Positions 18,801 to 30,001 are shown, counted from the first letter of the stretch. The stretch: DNA of 64,000 bases from Crocinitomicaceae bacterium (GCA_002700285.1 PACT01000039.1:13328-77327), one strand, 5' to 3'. Notes: a model not told the origin generated them from the sequence alone. Translations and numbers: made by a program.

Positions 18801-20369
18801 GACCAAGAAGAACTGGTTTTCGCTGATCTTGCTGACAAATCCTTTTCGAACTTTGTATCTGTTCACCCCAACCAAGACTCACTTCATTTTGCATGTACTC
18901 GCGCCTTATATAACGTAGAGAAAGCCATCGTTGTTTGTCGAGATGTGAAGGCAATCGCGGTAGCAGATGCTGAGATTTGGCCTGACAGTGGGAAAGTCAC
19001 CATTCGACGTGATGCGGCGATGGATCCTTTAAAAAACGCGTTGATTTATGCCAATGATGTCACCAGATATCACCGTTTTTTCGATGCGACTATTGACGTG
19101 AAAGGCCGACTAGATTATAGAGCGGCGGCATCATATTTATATAAGGACGCACAAGGTATAGACTGGCCTATTTTCTTTGACAAGATTGATGTAGACACTT
19201 CATATTCAACGACAGCAATGGGTTCCATTTCGATGGGGCAAGCGTTCTATTTGAGCCCATATTTTGAATTCACAGGAGATGTCAAACTCTTGTCAGGTCG
19301 AAAGGATCTTGAATTTGATGGCGGAACACGTCTGGCTTTTAAATGTGAAGATTTTAAAAGACAGTGGATACAGTTTGAATCTGTTATTGATCCGTCTGAT
19401 GTTGCCATACCTCTTGATTCCATTGTTCAAGAAATGACGAAAGCCCATCTTGGTGTGGGGGTCATTATGTCTGACGATGCTCCCTTCACGTCCTATTCTG
19501 CGTTCTTTACTAAAAAACCAGACCGGGGAGACCGAGAGATTTTTAAACCAGAAGGTGCCCTCAGATTTGACAGTAAAAAAGCGAGGTATGTGGTATGTAA
19601 TGCTGATAAACTTCGTCGTGAGGGTCTCCCTGGAACATTCGTTGAATTGCCTGAAGATGGATGTGGCGTCTATTCATCCGGGGCCTCAAAATTGCCATTC
19701 GACTTCAGTATTATTGACCACACCTTTGTTGGCTCTGCATGGGAGTCCGAGTCCGGCAAGATTCAAATGAAAGGTTCACTGGCGCTTGATATATATATGT
19801 CAGATGACCTTGAGTCACATTTGGCTGATCAGCTTACAAACGCAGCTGTTTCTACTCCATTGGATTTCAGTGCTACAAATTATGAGTATGCTTTAAGAGA
19901 ACTTGCAGGAATGGAAGTTGCAGATAATGCACTTAGAGAATTGTCGCGAGAGGGCACCTTCAAAAAGGTCCCTAAAGAAATTCGGTATACAATGATGCTT
20001 ACAGGGCTTGAATTTTTCTACGATTCATATGAGGACGCATTTGTTTCAACTGCGGAACTTGGTATAGCTACGATTGGAGATGAGGCTGTGTTTAGAACAG
20101 TACCAGGTCGTGTTGAGCTTGTTCGTGACAGGGGGCGTGATGAACTACGAGTTTACTTTCATTTAAGTGAGAATCATTGGTACTATTTCGAATATGACAC
20201 GTTTTTTAATTTCGAAACAAATGACACGAACTTTATGGAAGTTTGGAATAACTTAAAGGACAAAGATAAAAAGCTCACAAATCCCATGACTGAGAAGACG
20301 ATTAAAATGCAAGCTTCGAGGAATGGCCTCAGACAAGACTTTGTTGACAGATATCGTGATTTTGAATAA
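15861..20369 (+). CDS. Very large secreted protein of unknown function
   Basis: 1502 residues from this ATG. I chose 15861 over an in-frame TTG at 15831 because it is an ATG, and over the ATG at 15888 because it supplies an Arg in the n-region before the hydrophobic stretch AVTIGFCLLVFPGFYSFSQ. Cleavage after FSQ would leave a protein of about 1470 residues with no other obvious membrane segment and no T9SS sorting domain, so a periplasmic or outer-envelope location is inferred. The body is rich in alternating short strands of the kind LSFKGELLAGGIVPDLDVDL and LNADLTLNMDGLQGNGAI, which recall AsmA/TamB-like beta-rich bridge proteins, but I recognise no named domain. The C-terminus ends in a charged region (NNLKDKDKKLTNPM). 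It lies between prmA and fadH on the same strand, 9 bases before fadH. Confidence 0.8.
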   Translation: MTTLRNSSYMSNFYAVTIGFCLLVFPGFYSFSQDSKDSELLSPSDFVKEMEGNFAKGLVENARWMRREFGPKFLDDKLSNAIQDTIISTVSQLQSVHIRNSSGILAYLQGALVQIEDGFDQNSLNDWRSWNSQIHAMISNKKWRKKLVPYLQLSPDLFSSGLIAKKKTVVWQFQDGDVEFGLDSLPFVKFNNGTLVCYSNGDSARVRSTSGVFLPTLGRWKGTGGQVHWEGTTFNDSLQFAELKDYQIKLSVSSFRTSPVIFHTELIDRNLVGGLTVKVKSSKSPHDKDYPKFESRDERLVLENIYPNMDFEGGIVVRGSRLDGTSVSGNPGYLKIYHEDTLFIRCAVDEILFQNDGFVASKAGMSIYLDEDSIHHPSIGVRYDRNSEFVRFIRDEEGIGLQAFSDSYHKMDFQVEALTWKLSGKTIDFGPLLPTGRSVGIFRSQSNFDKRTFDEMSAYASINPLIELGKFVHEREDPGFYAIDYADYLKLNEVQARMLLINLALDGYVDYDVKERWCTWLPKAEKHLKCNRGRVDYDVIAFKSIVQSGANARLGLSSRILEIDGLSKFKLSTEQNVIVTPEYGRIKMSEDRNFTFSGRVAAGNFEFSGSGFEFNYADFLIALNSVDNMHIRAEIDGELGIDGKPKTRKVRNSIDGITGTLEIDDPSNRSGWKSEYYTHYPVLNSEGPSYVYYDSPSIHKGAYHRNRFRYALEPFDIDSLDNFVKDDLSFKGELLAGGIVPDLDVDLRLMKDFSLGIKTANPPGGFPLYEGVGTLNADLTLNMDGLQGNGAIDFLTSHLVGEAMVLVPDSAFGETTAYTNASSADHVPSIEATETEFALHTSSERGEPLLDVISQFDRLRCFNDDVMLSGAIHLSALGMSAEGEFEFEEAFLSSKDFTMGELGMKADTARFEIQGNDLNALAFKTDNVKADVDFKTRVGDFVSHAGLTEIALPAVRYLCTMDRFRWFMDEDQIELENTFTDQEELVFADLADKSFSNFVSVHPNQDSLHFACTRALYNVEKAIVVCRDVKAIAVADAEIWPDSGKVTIRRDAAMDPLKNALIYANDVTRYHRFFDATIDVKGRLDYRAAASYLYKDAQGIDWPIFFDKIDVDTSYSTTAMGSISMGQAFYLSPYFEFTGDVKLLSGRKDLEFDGGTRLAFKCEDFKRQWIQFESVIDPSDVAIPLDSIVQEMTKAHLGVGVIMSDDAPFTSYSAFFTKKPDRGDREIFKPEGALRFDSKKARYVVCNADKLRREGLPGTFVELPEDGCGVYSSGASKLPFDFSIIDHTFVGSAWESESGKIQMKGSLALDIYMSDDLESHLADQLTNAAVSTPLDFSATNYEYALRELAGMEVADNALRELSREGTFKKVPKEIRYTMMLTGLEFFYDSYEDAFVSTAELGIATIGDEAVFRTVPGRVELVRDRGRDELRVYFHLSENHWYYFEYDTFFNFETNDTNFMEVWNNLKDKDKKLTNPMTEKTIKMQASRNGLRQDFVDRYRDFE

Positions 20370-23151
<2,782 letters not shown>

Positions 23152-23152
<1 letters not shown>

Positions 23153-23733
23153 CAGATCAGTACGCCTACTTCAGCTTCACTTAATTCTCTGACTTGTCCA
23201 GCTTTCAAATCTTTCAATTTAAATGGCCCGATCGATTCTCTGATGAGTCGCAATGTCGGAAACCCAGCAGATGCAGTCATTTTCCTGACTTGCCTGTTTT
23301 TACCTTCCGTCAGCGTGATAGAAATCCAAGTGTCTGGAATGCTTTTCCTGACACGGATGGGAGGGATTCTGTCAAAATATGTGGGTTGAGGCTCCAGCAC
23401 AGACGCTTTACATGGCCTTGTTTTAAATTCCTTTCCTTTGATTTTAATCATGAGCGGATTTTGAAGCGTTCGTATGTCAGAGAAATCAGGTGAACCCTCG
23501 ACCTGGGCATGGTATGTCCGGGGGTGGCCATTTTCAGGCGACAAGAGCTCCGAATTTAAACGCTTGTCATTTGTCAAGAGTAACAAACCTTCAGAGTCCG
23601 TATCTAGCCTGCCCACGGAATACACATCACTCTCGAATTTGAAGTCGACATCTGCAAGAGAGGGGTGACCACCTTCACGCGTAAACTGACTCAGCATCCC
23701 ATACGGTTTGTGCAAGAGATAGTATTTTTTCAT
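23152..23733 (-). CDS. rluE: RluE-type rRNA pseudouridine synthase
   Basis: 193 residues, without the N-terminal S4 domain found in RsuA, RluB and RluF; this short form fits RluE. The catalytic Asp is in SVGRLDTDSEGLLLLTND near residue 41. ITLTEGKNRQVRKMTASAG and LRLIRESIGPFKLKDLKAG are the C-terminal family motifs. RluE in E. coli converts U2457 of 23S rRNA to pseudouridine; the same target here is inferred. A near-consensus box (TAACTTTA) lies just upstream on the minus strand. plsC overlaps its stop. Confidence 0.88.
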
Positions 23734-23849
23734 ATGCTAGAAGTTTGGCGTAAAGTTAGTCGTTCCAATCGGCAACGAAAACGTTTCTGTGCCATGTTCT
23801 TCCATAATTTCAGTTCGTAGAAAAAGCAACATGAATTTCATAGGTTAAA

Positions 23850-23883
23850 TTTACTCATAGTCCTTCATGAATTGTTAAATTTG
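23850..23883 (+). promoter_or_regulatory. rnpB promoter
   Basis: A perfect TAAATTTG (23876-23883) with a TTTA 22 bases upstream. The start predicted five to seven bases later coincides with the 5' side of RNase P helix P1 at about 23888. Confidence 0.55.
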
Positions 23884-23887
23884 TGTC

Positions 23888-24235
23888 ACGGTTGCCTTCA
23901 TCGCCTCACGCAAGTGGGGAGGAAAGTCCGGACAGCTTAGAGTGCCGCACTCCTCGAAAGGGAGAACCATCAAACGTGATGGGATAGATAGTGCTATAGA
24001 GATTTAAACCGCCGATGGCTCGTAAGAGCACAGGTAAGGCTGAAAAGGTGGAGTAAGAGCCCACCAGTGATGGAGTGATCCATCAGCTTTGGTAAACCTT
24101 GCGGGCTGCAAGACCATGTAAACTAGTGTTTGAGAGCTACTCGCTCGATGCTAGAGGGTAGGTCGCATTAGATCAATGATGAAGCTCGGTGTTGTTTATT
24201 CAGCAACGGGAACAGAATCCGGCTTACACCGTAAT
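23888..24235 (+). ncRNA. rnpB: RNase P RNA, bacterial type A
   Basis: The conserved core elements are in order: GAGGAAAGTCCGGACAGC near 23918, AGGTAAGGCTGAAAAGGTG and AGAGCCCACCAG near 24030-24065, and ACAGAATCCGGCTTACA near 24212. The ends pair as helix P1, with ACGGT at 23888-23892 against ACCGT at 24228-24232. It is the catalytic RNA that trims the 5' ends of pre-tRNAs. Exact ends are estimated to a few bases. It sits alone between rluE and pruA, both on the other strand. Confidence 0.96.
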
Positions 24236-24239
24236 CATG

Positions 24240-24270
24240 AGAGGGACCCTTTAGAATGGTGTCCCTCTCT
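24240..24270 (+). terminator. Hairpin just after RNase P RNA
   Basis: An 8-bp stem AGAGGGAC/GTCCCTCT with a 13-base loop follows the 3' end of rnpB by a few bases. The T-run after it is poor (CTCCATTTCC), so it may act as a processing or stability hairpin as much as a terminator. Confidence 0.5.
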
Positions 24271-24298
24271 CCATTTCCATCAATTTCTTGAAGACCTT

Positions 24299-24327
24299 AA
24301 AAGGCATCCATCACGGATGCCTTTTTC
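24299..24327. terminator. Bidirectional terminator between rnpB and pruA
   Basis: An 11-bp stem (AAAAGGCATCC/GGATGCCTTTT) with a five-base loop ends in T-runs on both strands. It can stop rnpB transcription rightward and pruA leftward. Confidence 0.85.
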
Positions 24328-24348
24328 ATGTTGCTCAATCTTGTTCGA

Positions 24349-25977
24349 TTAAGAATGAAAGGGGTATCTGTAGTCTTCAACAGGAACCAGGGTCTCTTTG
24401 ACCGTTCGCGGGCTGACCCAGCGAAGGAGGTTGAGGGCAGAGCCTGCTTTGTCATTGGTTCCTGATCCTCTGGCGCCACCGAAGGGCTGCTGACCTACGA
24501 CTGCGCCTGTGGGCTTGTCGTTAAGATAGAAATTTCCAGCGGCATGCTCAAGAGCGTCTTTTGCAGCAGATAAAGCATATCTGTCTTGAGCAAAAACGGC
24601 TCCGGTAAGTGCGTACTCACTTGTTGAGTCAACAAGCTTGAGCGTTGCGTCAAAATCGTTCGCAGGGAATACGTAAATCGTCAGGACAGGGCCGAAAATC
24701 TCTTCCACCATCGTTCTGAAATGAGGGTTTGATGTAACGATAACTGTGGGCTCAATAAAGTATCCCACAGAGTCATCGCAAGTACCACCAGAAATAATCT
24801 CACAATCGTCTTGACCCTTTGCATACTCAATGTATCCCTGGATCTTGTCAAATGACCGTCTGTCAATGACTGCATTGATGAAATTCGAAAAATCAGCTGG
24901 TGAGCCCATTTTCAATGTCTTTAATTCTCCTAAAAGCTGTTCCTTGATCTCGGGCCAAATGTTGTCGGAGATGTAGGCACGAGAAGCTGCTGAACACTTT
25001 TGGCCTTGATACTCAAAAGCTCCGCGAATTAGTCCTGCCGTCACTGCTTTTGTATTCGCACTGCTGTGCGCCACAACGAAGTCTTTGCCACCAGTCTCGC
25101 CCACAATACGCGGGTAGGACTTGTAGTTTTCAAGATTCTCACCGATGGTTTTCCAAAGGTGGCGGAAAACGGCTGTTGACCCCGTGAAGTGAAGCCCAGA
25201 GAAGTCTTTGTGTTTAAAAACAACATCTCCTGCTACTGGGCCGTCAACTGTGATTAGATTGATCACGCCGTCAGGAAGGCCTGCTTCAATGAATATTTCC
25301 ATGAGAACTTGTGCACTGTACATCTGCGTTTCAGCAGGTTTCCAAACGACAACGTTGCCCATCAAGGCCATACATGCAGGAAGATTGGCTGCGATAGCCG
25401 TAAAATTAAATGGAGTCACGGCGAATGTGAATCCTTCGAGCGCTCTGTATTCCGTTCTGTTCCAAATGCCGTCCGCACTTTCCGGTTGAACGAGCTGAAT
25501 CTCTTGCGCGAAGTATGCATTAAATCTAAGGAAATCAATCAGCTCACAAGATGCATCAACCTCAGCCTGAAAACAGTTCTTCCCTTGAGAAAGCATTGTA
25601 GCAGCATTGATCTTTGATCTGTATTTTCCAGCAATAAGGTCGGCCGCTTTTAGAAAGATGGTCGCTCTTTCAACAAAAGAAAATGCAGCCCATTGCTTAC
25701 GTGCAGCAAGTGCAGCGTTGATTGCTGCTTCAACGTGAGACGCATCCCCATAGTTGAAATGGCCGAGGACTTTTCCGTGCTCTTGAGGGGGAGTCATGGG
25801 TCTTTTGTCAGATGTGCGGACGTGATCGCCTCCGATATACATAGGGACGTCGATAGGATCTTGATTGTACATGTGATTGTACATCTCCTGAAGTTCTTCT
25901 CGCTCAAGTGAGCCTGGAGCATATGAAAGAACGGGTTCGTTGACCGGGAAAGGGACTTGAAATGTGCCGTGTGCCAT
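24349..25977 (-). CDS. pruA: L-glutamate gamma-semialdehyde (1-pyrroline-5-carboxylate) dehydrogenase
   Basis: 542 residues from this ATG. An ATG eight codons upstream is in frame but lies next to the promoter box, and MAHGTFQVPFPVNEPVLSYA matches the usual Bacteroidota N-terminus. It oxidises glutamate semialdehyde to glutamate with NAD as the last step of proline use. Catalytic Glu is in RIVGETGGKDFVVAH near 291 and Cys in YQGQKCSAASRAY near 325; FTGSTAVFRHLWKTIGEN is the cofactor region. It is a stand-alone PruA, not a PutA fusion, and putA is not adjacent. It is divergent from the PD40/SPOR gene and ends at a shared terminator with rnpB. Confidence 0.95.
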   Translation of the reverse strand: MAHGTFQVPFPVNEPVLSYAPGSLEREELQEMYNHMYNQDPIDVPMYIGGDHVRTSDKRPMTPPQEHGKVLGHFNYGDASHVEAAINAALAARKQWAAFSFVERATIFLKAADLIAGKYRSKINAATMLSQGKNCFQAEVDASCELIDFLRFNAYFAQEIQLVQPESADGIWNRTEYRALEGFTFAVTPFNFTAIAANLPACMALMGNVVVWKPAETQMYSAQVLMEIFIEAGLPDGVINLITVDGPVAGDVVFKHKDFSGLHFTGSTAVFRHLWKTIGENLENYKSYPRIVGETGGKDFVVAHSSANTKAVTAGLIRGAFEYQGQKCSAASRAYISDNIWPEIKEQLLGELKTLKMGSPADFSNFINAVIDRRSFDKIQGYIEYAKGQDDCEIISGGTCDDSVGYFIEPTVIVTSNPHFRTMVEEIFGPVLTIYVFPANDFDATLKLVDSTSEYALTGAVFAQDRYALSAAKDALEHAAGNFYLNDKPTGAVVGQQPFGGARGSGTNDKAGSALNLLRWVSPRTVKETLVPVEDYRYPFHS

Positions 25978-25998
25978 ATTGTTAATTAATAATTTACG

Positions 25999-26030
25999 CA
26001 AAACTACTTCCTCACACTTAAGAAAGCCAA
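25999..26030 (-). promoter_or_regulatory. pruA promoter (TTG-N21-TAGTTTTG)
   Basis: On the minus strand TTG (26030-26028) lies 21 bases before TAGTTTTG (26006-25999). This matches the Bacteroidota consensus and predicts a leader of roughly 15 bases. Confidence 0.6.
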
Positions 26031-26039
26031 TTGGTAATG

Positions 26040-26047
26040 TATTTTTC
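26040..26047 (+). promoter_or_regulatory. Near-consensus -7 box for the PD40/SPOR gene
   Basis: TATTTTTC differs in one base from TAnnTTTG and ends eight bases before the ATG, so the leader would be almost absent. It is close to the divergent pruA promoter. Confidence 0.28.
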
Positions 26048-26055
26048 GGAAGAAT

Positions 26056-28149
26056 ATGAAATACCTGTTCTCAAATATTGAAATAACCCCAATTTTCCTC
26101 ATGATTTTGGGTGTTGTTTCTTTTTGTGCAACTGCCCAAAACAACATTCCCAGCGCTTCCTCAGCCGCTGCTTTTTTTATGGAAGGGGATATGTCGGAGT
26201 CAAATCGTCAATATGGCGCGCTTTTAAGTATCGAGCCTGATCAGATGGAGTTTCAATATTATTATGCAGTGACCTGTACTGCAGACTCAGAATTACGCCA
26301 AGAAGGGATACAAAGGCTTCTGGCCTTGAACGGTAAAATGGAGTCTGAAGGGGAGCGTCTTTTCTTTCTTGCCCAAGCGTATCACCAGATTGAAGATTTC
26401 ACACAAGCCGCAAAATTGTTTCAACGTGCAATTGCGAACGCTGACAAGAAGTCTGAGTGGTTAAATGAAGCTGAATTCCACCTCGTGCAATGCGAAGCGT
26501 TACTCGATCTTGAGCCCCCCACCATTTCGCTTTCGCACTCGAGTAAAAATGCGGTTGAATTGAGTGACTTTTTTAGATCGATTCCCACAGAAAGCACACC
26601 TTTTAGAATCACCCTGGTACCCACAGAACTTCGTTCTAAACTTGATAAGAAAAGAGGTTGGGTGAGTCCTGTCGTTTACGACCCAAAGTCTGACGTCATT
26701 TACTTTTGTTCATATGGTAATAAAGGTGCTACAGGGCTTGATATCTATATGTCAAAGATTAACCCAGACGGTTCATTGACAGAATCTCAGCGACTTCCCA
26801 ATTCGGTAAATAGTGCTTCAGACGAAATAAACCCTGTGTATCACAGCGAGACGGAATCAATCATCTTTGCCTCCGATAGAGCATCATCTATAGGCGGCTT
26901 TGATTTATTTTCTTCCAAGGTGATCTCATCAAATGGTAAGTACCGTTCTCCTGAAAGATTACCTCGCGCTTGGAATACAGCCTCAAATGAATATTTTCTT
27001 TTCCCTGATTCGAATGCTTTGGCTGACGGAAACCCAAGTGGAGGATGGCTCGTGAGCGATCGGTCAGGTCATTTCAGTTCGGCTGTGCTTTGCCGTTCCC
27101 AAGCCTTATCGATTGCCCCACTCGAATCCATTGATCAACAAAATCAAGAAGATTCTTTAGAAGATTCACCCATTGCGATTCAAAGTACACACCCCGCTTC
27201 TGAAGCGAAGGAGAATGAGGCGTCAGAGAATGTGATTGTCGCACAAGCAGACCCGATTCAGGAACCCGTTCTCGAGCCAGTGAACACGCCAGTTATAGCC
27301 CCCGTTCAGACGTCAGAATTAGCAATACAAGTGGGCGTATTTTCATCCTTGCCAGATGCCGGTTTTCTGCCAGAAAATACAGATATTATTGTTAAAACGT
27401 TGCCGAATGGATTGATCAAAGTCTTTGTGGGGCCGTTTGTGAATGAGGAAGAGAGGAGCAAGGTAAAAGTTGAATTAATCGCGTTTGGATTGGAGGATGT
27501 GTTTAACGCTACGGTAATACAAACAGTGGATGAGGATGAGGAAAAAGAAATTGATCTTCAATCTAAACCTCTCATTGCTCTTGAAGGGATTCATCCAACA
27601 GACCACCTCCAAGGTGTCTGGTATGCAGTTCAAATAGGTGCGTTTTCAGGAGAACCTAGCCAGCCCATGTTAGCCATGACAAAGGGGAATGTATTTTACG
27701 AAGTGATAACTGACGGATTGAAGCGATGGTATACAGAGGCAAGCCAAAATGTGGATCAGACATTGGAAAACCTCCCCATTTTAATTCAAAGAGGTGCGAG
27801 GACTGATGCGTTTGTTGTTCAGCTCAAAGATGGAAAACGCATGAAGATCATGGCCATGAATTCTGTTAACCCTAAGCCCAGTGACGCCCAACCCAAAGAA
27901 ACAGAAGTGGCTGTCGCATCTGATGTGTTCTATCGAGTAAGAATCGCTTCTTTTGATAATGCCATACCTGCGATTGAAGCTGCTGCTTTACTGCATTTAG
28001 GCACGTTGGTCACTGTTCGCAGTATTGAAATTGCAGGGGAGAAGGTCTATTTCACCTCCAAGTTGCTCTTTGAGGAAGCAAAGCGAGCATATGATTTATC
28101 TGTTAAAGAGGGTTTTGAAAATGCTAAAATAGAAAAATATAATGAATAG
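26056..28149 (+). CDS. TPR/PD40 protein with three SPOR-like domains
   Basis: 697 residues with a signal segment (FLMILGVVSFCATAQ). Residues about 35-155 look like TPR helices (FFLAQAYHQIEDFTQAAKLF). Residues about 195-350 carry WD40-like PD40 beta-propeller repeats (YDPKSDVIYFCSYG, IIFASDRASSIGGFDLF). After a Glu/Pro-rich linker come three SPOR-like units starting LAIQVGVFSSLPDAGFL (about 422), WYAVQIGAFSGEPSQPM (about 520) and FYRVRIASFDNAIPAIEA (about 622). SPOR domains bind denuded glycan strands of peptidoglycan, and PD40 plus TPR is common in envelope proteins related to T9SS or gliding in this phylum. A PorE/OmpA-like periplasmic scaffold role is inferred; there is no OmpA domain. It overlaps the next gene by 8 bases. 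Confidence 0.82.
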   Translation: MKYLFSNIEITPIFLMILGVVSFCATAQNNIPSASSAAAFFMEGDMSESNRQYGALLSIEPDQMEFQYYYAVTCTADSELRQEGIQRLLALNGKMESEGERLFFLAQAYHQIEDFTQAAKLFQRAIANADKKSEWLNEAEFHLVQCEALLDLEPPTISLSHSSKNAVELSDFFRSIPTESTPFRITLVPTELRSKLDKKRGWVSPVVYDPKSDVIYFCSYGNKGATGLDIYMSKINPDGSLTESQRLPNSVNSASDEINPVYHSETESIIFASDRASSIGGFDLFSSKVISSNGKYRSPERLPRAWNTASNEYFLFPDSNALADGNPSGGWLVSDRSGHFSSAVLCRSQALSIAPLESIDQQNQEDSLEDSPIAIQSTHPASEAKENEASENVIVAQADPIQEPVLEPVNTPVIAPVQTSELAIQVGVFSSLPDAGFLPENTDIIVKTLPNGLIKVFVGPFVNEEERSKVKVELIAFGLEDVFNATVIQTVDEDEEKEIDLQSKPLIALEGIHPTDHLQGVWYAVQIGAFSGEPSQPMLAMTKGNVFYEVITDGLKRWYTEASQNVDQTLENLPILIQRGARTDAFVVQLKDGKRMKIMAMNSVNPKPSDAQPKETEVAVASDVFYRVRIASFDNAIPAIEAAALLHLGTLVTVRSIEIAGEKVYFTSKLLFEEAKRAYDLSVKEGFENAKIEKYNE

Positions 28150-29836
28150 ATTTAAAGTTATTATATTTATTTTCAGCACTTTATGCTCTTTCACCTTCAT
28201 TAAAGGTCAAACATATATTAATGAACTTATGGCCAGCAATCAACTCAACAGTTTCGATGATTTTTTCGAAAGTGATGACTGGGTCGAGCTATATCACGAG
28301 GGAGGTATTTTAAACCTAGACGGGTATTTTTTAAGCGACCGATTGGATAGCCTCACCAAATGGCAGTTTCCGAGTACAAATGCGGGGCTTACAACGATAT
28401 TGCCAAATGGATTTTTATTGGTTTGGCTAGATAACGACTCCATTCAAGGTGAGAATCATGCTGAATTTAAGTTGAGTCCTGATGGTGAAGGGATTTACCT
28501 CACTGCACCAGATGGGGTTACAATTATTGATTCATTGACTTTCCCTCCCCAACAAACAGACATTAGTTACGGACGTGTATGCGATGGGTGTGAAGACTGG
28601 ATGTACTTTAATGTCCCCACACCAGATGAAAGCAATTATGAGGAAACACTAGCGACCCCAGTACTCTATATAAATGAGGTTCTGATTTTAAATGTAGATA
28701 ACCTGATTGACGAATATCATGAGGCAGACCCTTATGTAGAAGTGTTCAATCCCAATTCGTTTCAGGTCAATCTTGCGGGCTATACATTTTCTAATACTGC
28801 AGGACAGTCATATACAATTCCGGTGAATTCCCCTGTGGAAACAACAGTGGAAGGAGAGGGCTTTTTGCTGTTTTGGATGGATGGTAACCCCTCTCAAGGT
28901 GGCCACCATTTGGGGTTTGAGCCCGCGGTTTCAGATGGATCTTTGAGTTTAACAGGCCCTGATGAAGTCATCGCAGACACATATGATTATTCGATCGGGT
29001 TAACAAATACAAGCTGGGGAAGAGTTGCTGACGGAGCGCCTTCAAGTCAGTGGTTCAATACACCGACTCCCCGGGTTTCAAATTCTCTCTTGATTATCCC
29101 TCCAGCTGATTTGTCGATTAATGAACTCCAATCTTCAAATGTAGCAGACACAATAGATCCTTCTGGAGTTACAGGACCCGTTGAGATCTTTGGGGCGCAT
29201 GAAGATTGGTTAGAAATCGTGAATAATGAGGATGTCGCTGTTGACTTGGCGGGTTACTACCTCACAGATAGACTTAACCAACCCATGAAATGGCAATTCC
29301 CTCTAGGTATACCTGACTCTACTGTAATACAGCCGGGTGAATTCAAACTCATTTGGATAGATGAGGACAATGCTCAAGGATGGAATCATACAAATTTTAA
29401 ATTTAATTCTGGAGGTGAAGTCATCGTATTGAGGTCCATTGATGGTTTTTCAATCGCCGACTCAGTGCATTTTAGTGTGATACCTGCAGATCACAGCTTG
29501 GGTAGGTCTCCTGATGGCACAGGCCCATGGCAAATATTTTCTCCAGGCTTAACAACACCCGAGTATTGCAATGTTTGCACAACTTCAATTGAAGACACCC
29601 CTGCTCAAGCCACGTCAATGTCGGAACACCACTTCTTTCCAAATCCGATCCGTTCAGGTGCTTATATCACAATCAATGCGCCATCTGAATTGCGTGATAT
29701 GAATGGTCGTAACATCATTGATTATAAAACTTCGGGCACACATCTGTTGGGTGTTTCACCTGGATTATATATACTTTGTCCAACACAGGATTCACGTTTT
29801 TACGGGCATGGGGAAAGGGTGATTGTTACACCGTAA
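28142..29836 (+). CDS. Secreted protein with three lamin-tail domains and a T9SS sorting domain
   Basis: 564 residues with a signal peptide (FIFSTLCSFTFIKGQ). Three lamin-tail (LTD) modules are visible, each with an INEL/INEV start, a DWVE- or YVEV-type strand and an NLDGYFLSDRLDSLTKWQFP-like segment: about residues 25-150, 175-310 and 325-460. The first and third are clearly similar (DRLDSLTKWQFP against DRLNQPMKWQFP). The C-terminus has a T9SS sorting domain starting HHFFPNPIRSGAYITI and ending FYGHGERVIVTP. LTD modules occur in many secreted bacterial proteins, often beside nucleases or calcium-binding domains; none is present here. The 8-base overlap with the PD40/SPOR gene implies coupled translation and perhaps a shared surface role. 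Confidence 0.85.
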   Translation: MNRFKVIIFIFSTLCSFTFIKGQTYINELMASNQLNSFDDFFESDDWVELYHEGGILNLDGYFLSDRLDSLTKWQFPSTNAGLTTILPNGFLLVWLDNDSIQGENHAEFKLSPDGEGIYLTAPDGVTIIDSLTFPPQQTDISYGRVCDGCEDWMYFNVPTPDESNYEETLATPVLYINEVLILNVDNLIDEYHEADPYVEVFNPNSFQVNLAGYTFSNTAGQSYTIPVNSPVETTVEGEGFLLFWMDGNPSQGGHHLGFEPAVSDGSLSLTGPDEVIADTYDYSIGLTNTSWGRVADGAPSSQWFNTPTPRVSNSLLIIPPADLSINELQSSNVADTIDPSGVTGPVEIFGAHEDWLEIVNNEDVAVDLAGYYLTDRLNQPMKWQFPLGIPDSTVIQPGEFKLIWIDEDNAQGWNHTNFKFNSGGEVIVLRSIDGFSIADSVHFSVIPADHSLGRSPDGTGPWQIFSPGLTTPEYCNVCTTSIEDTPAQATSMSEHHFFPNPIRSGAYITINAPSELRDMNGRNIIDYKTSGTHLLGVSPGLYILCPTQDSRFYGHGERVIVTP

Positions 29837-29877
29837 AGACTTTTTCAATTTTAAGGGCAACAAATCTGTGTAAATCA

Positions 29878-29908
29878 TTGTGAGACACTGCCTGAAACAC
29901 TATCTTTG
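29878..29908 (+). promoter_or_regulatory. rpsA promoter (TTG-N20-TATCTTTG)
   Basis: TTG at 29878-29880, a 20-base spacer and a perfect TATCTTTG at 29901-29908. This is the best Bacteroidota promoter in the window and predicts an rpsA leader of about 85-90 bases. Confidence 0.72.
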
Positions 29909-29928
29909 CGCCCTTAAATCGGGTAGAA

Positions 29929-29972
29929 GTGAGGAGCTGTCCGTTGAATTATATCTGATTTGCCATCCTCAC
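29929..29972 (+). promoter_or_regulatory. Possible stem in the rpsA mRNA leader
   Basis: GTGAGGA (29929-29935) and TCCTCAC (29966-29972) are perfectly complementary over 7 bases inside the predicted leader, about 30 bases before the start codon. S1 genes are often autoregulated through leader structure; that role here is inference. Confidence 0.3.
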
Positions 29973-30001
29973 ACAGGCAAGTCATACAAATGAAGGGAAG
30001 C

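Noticed and set aside
23194-23668. Plus-strand frames across rluE
   Set aside because: They lie opposite a well-supported pseudouridine synthase gene and resemble no protein family.
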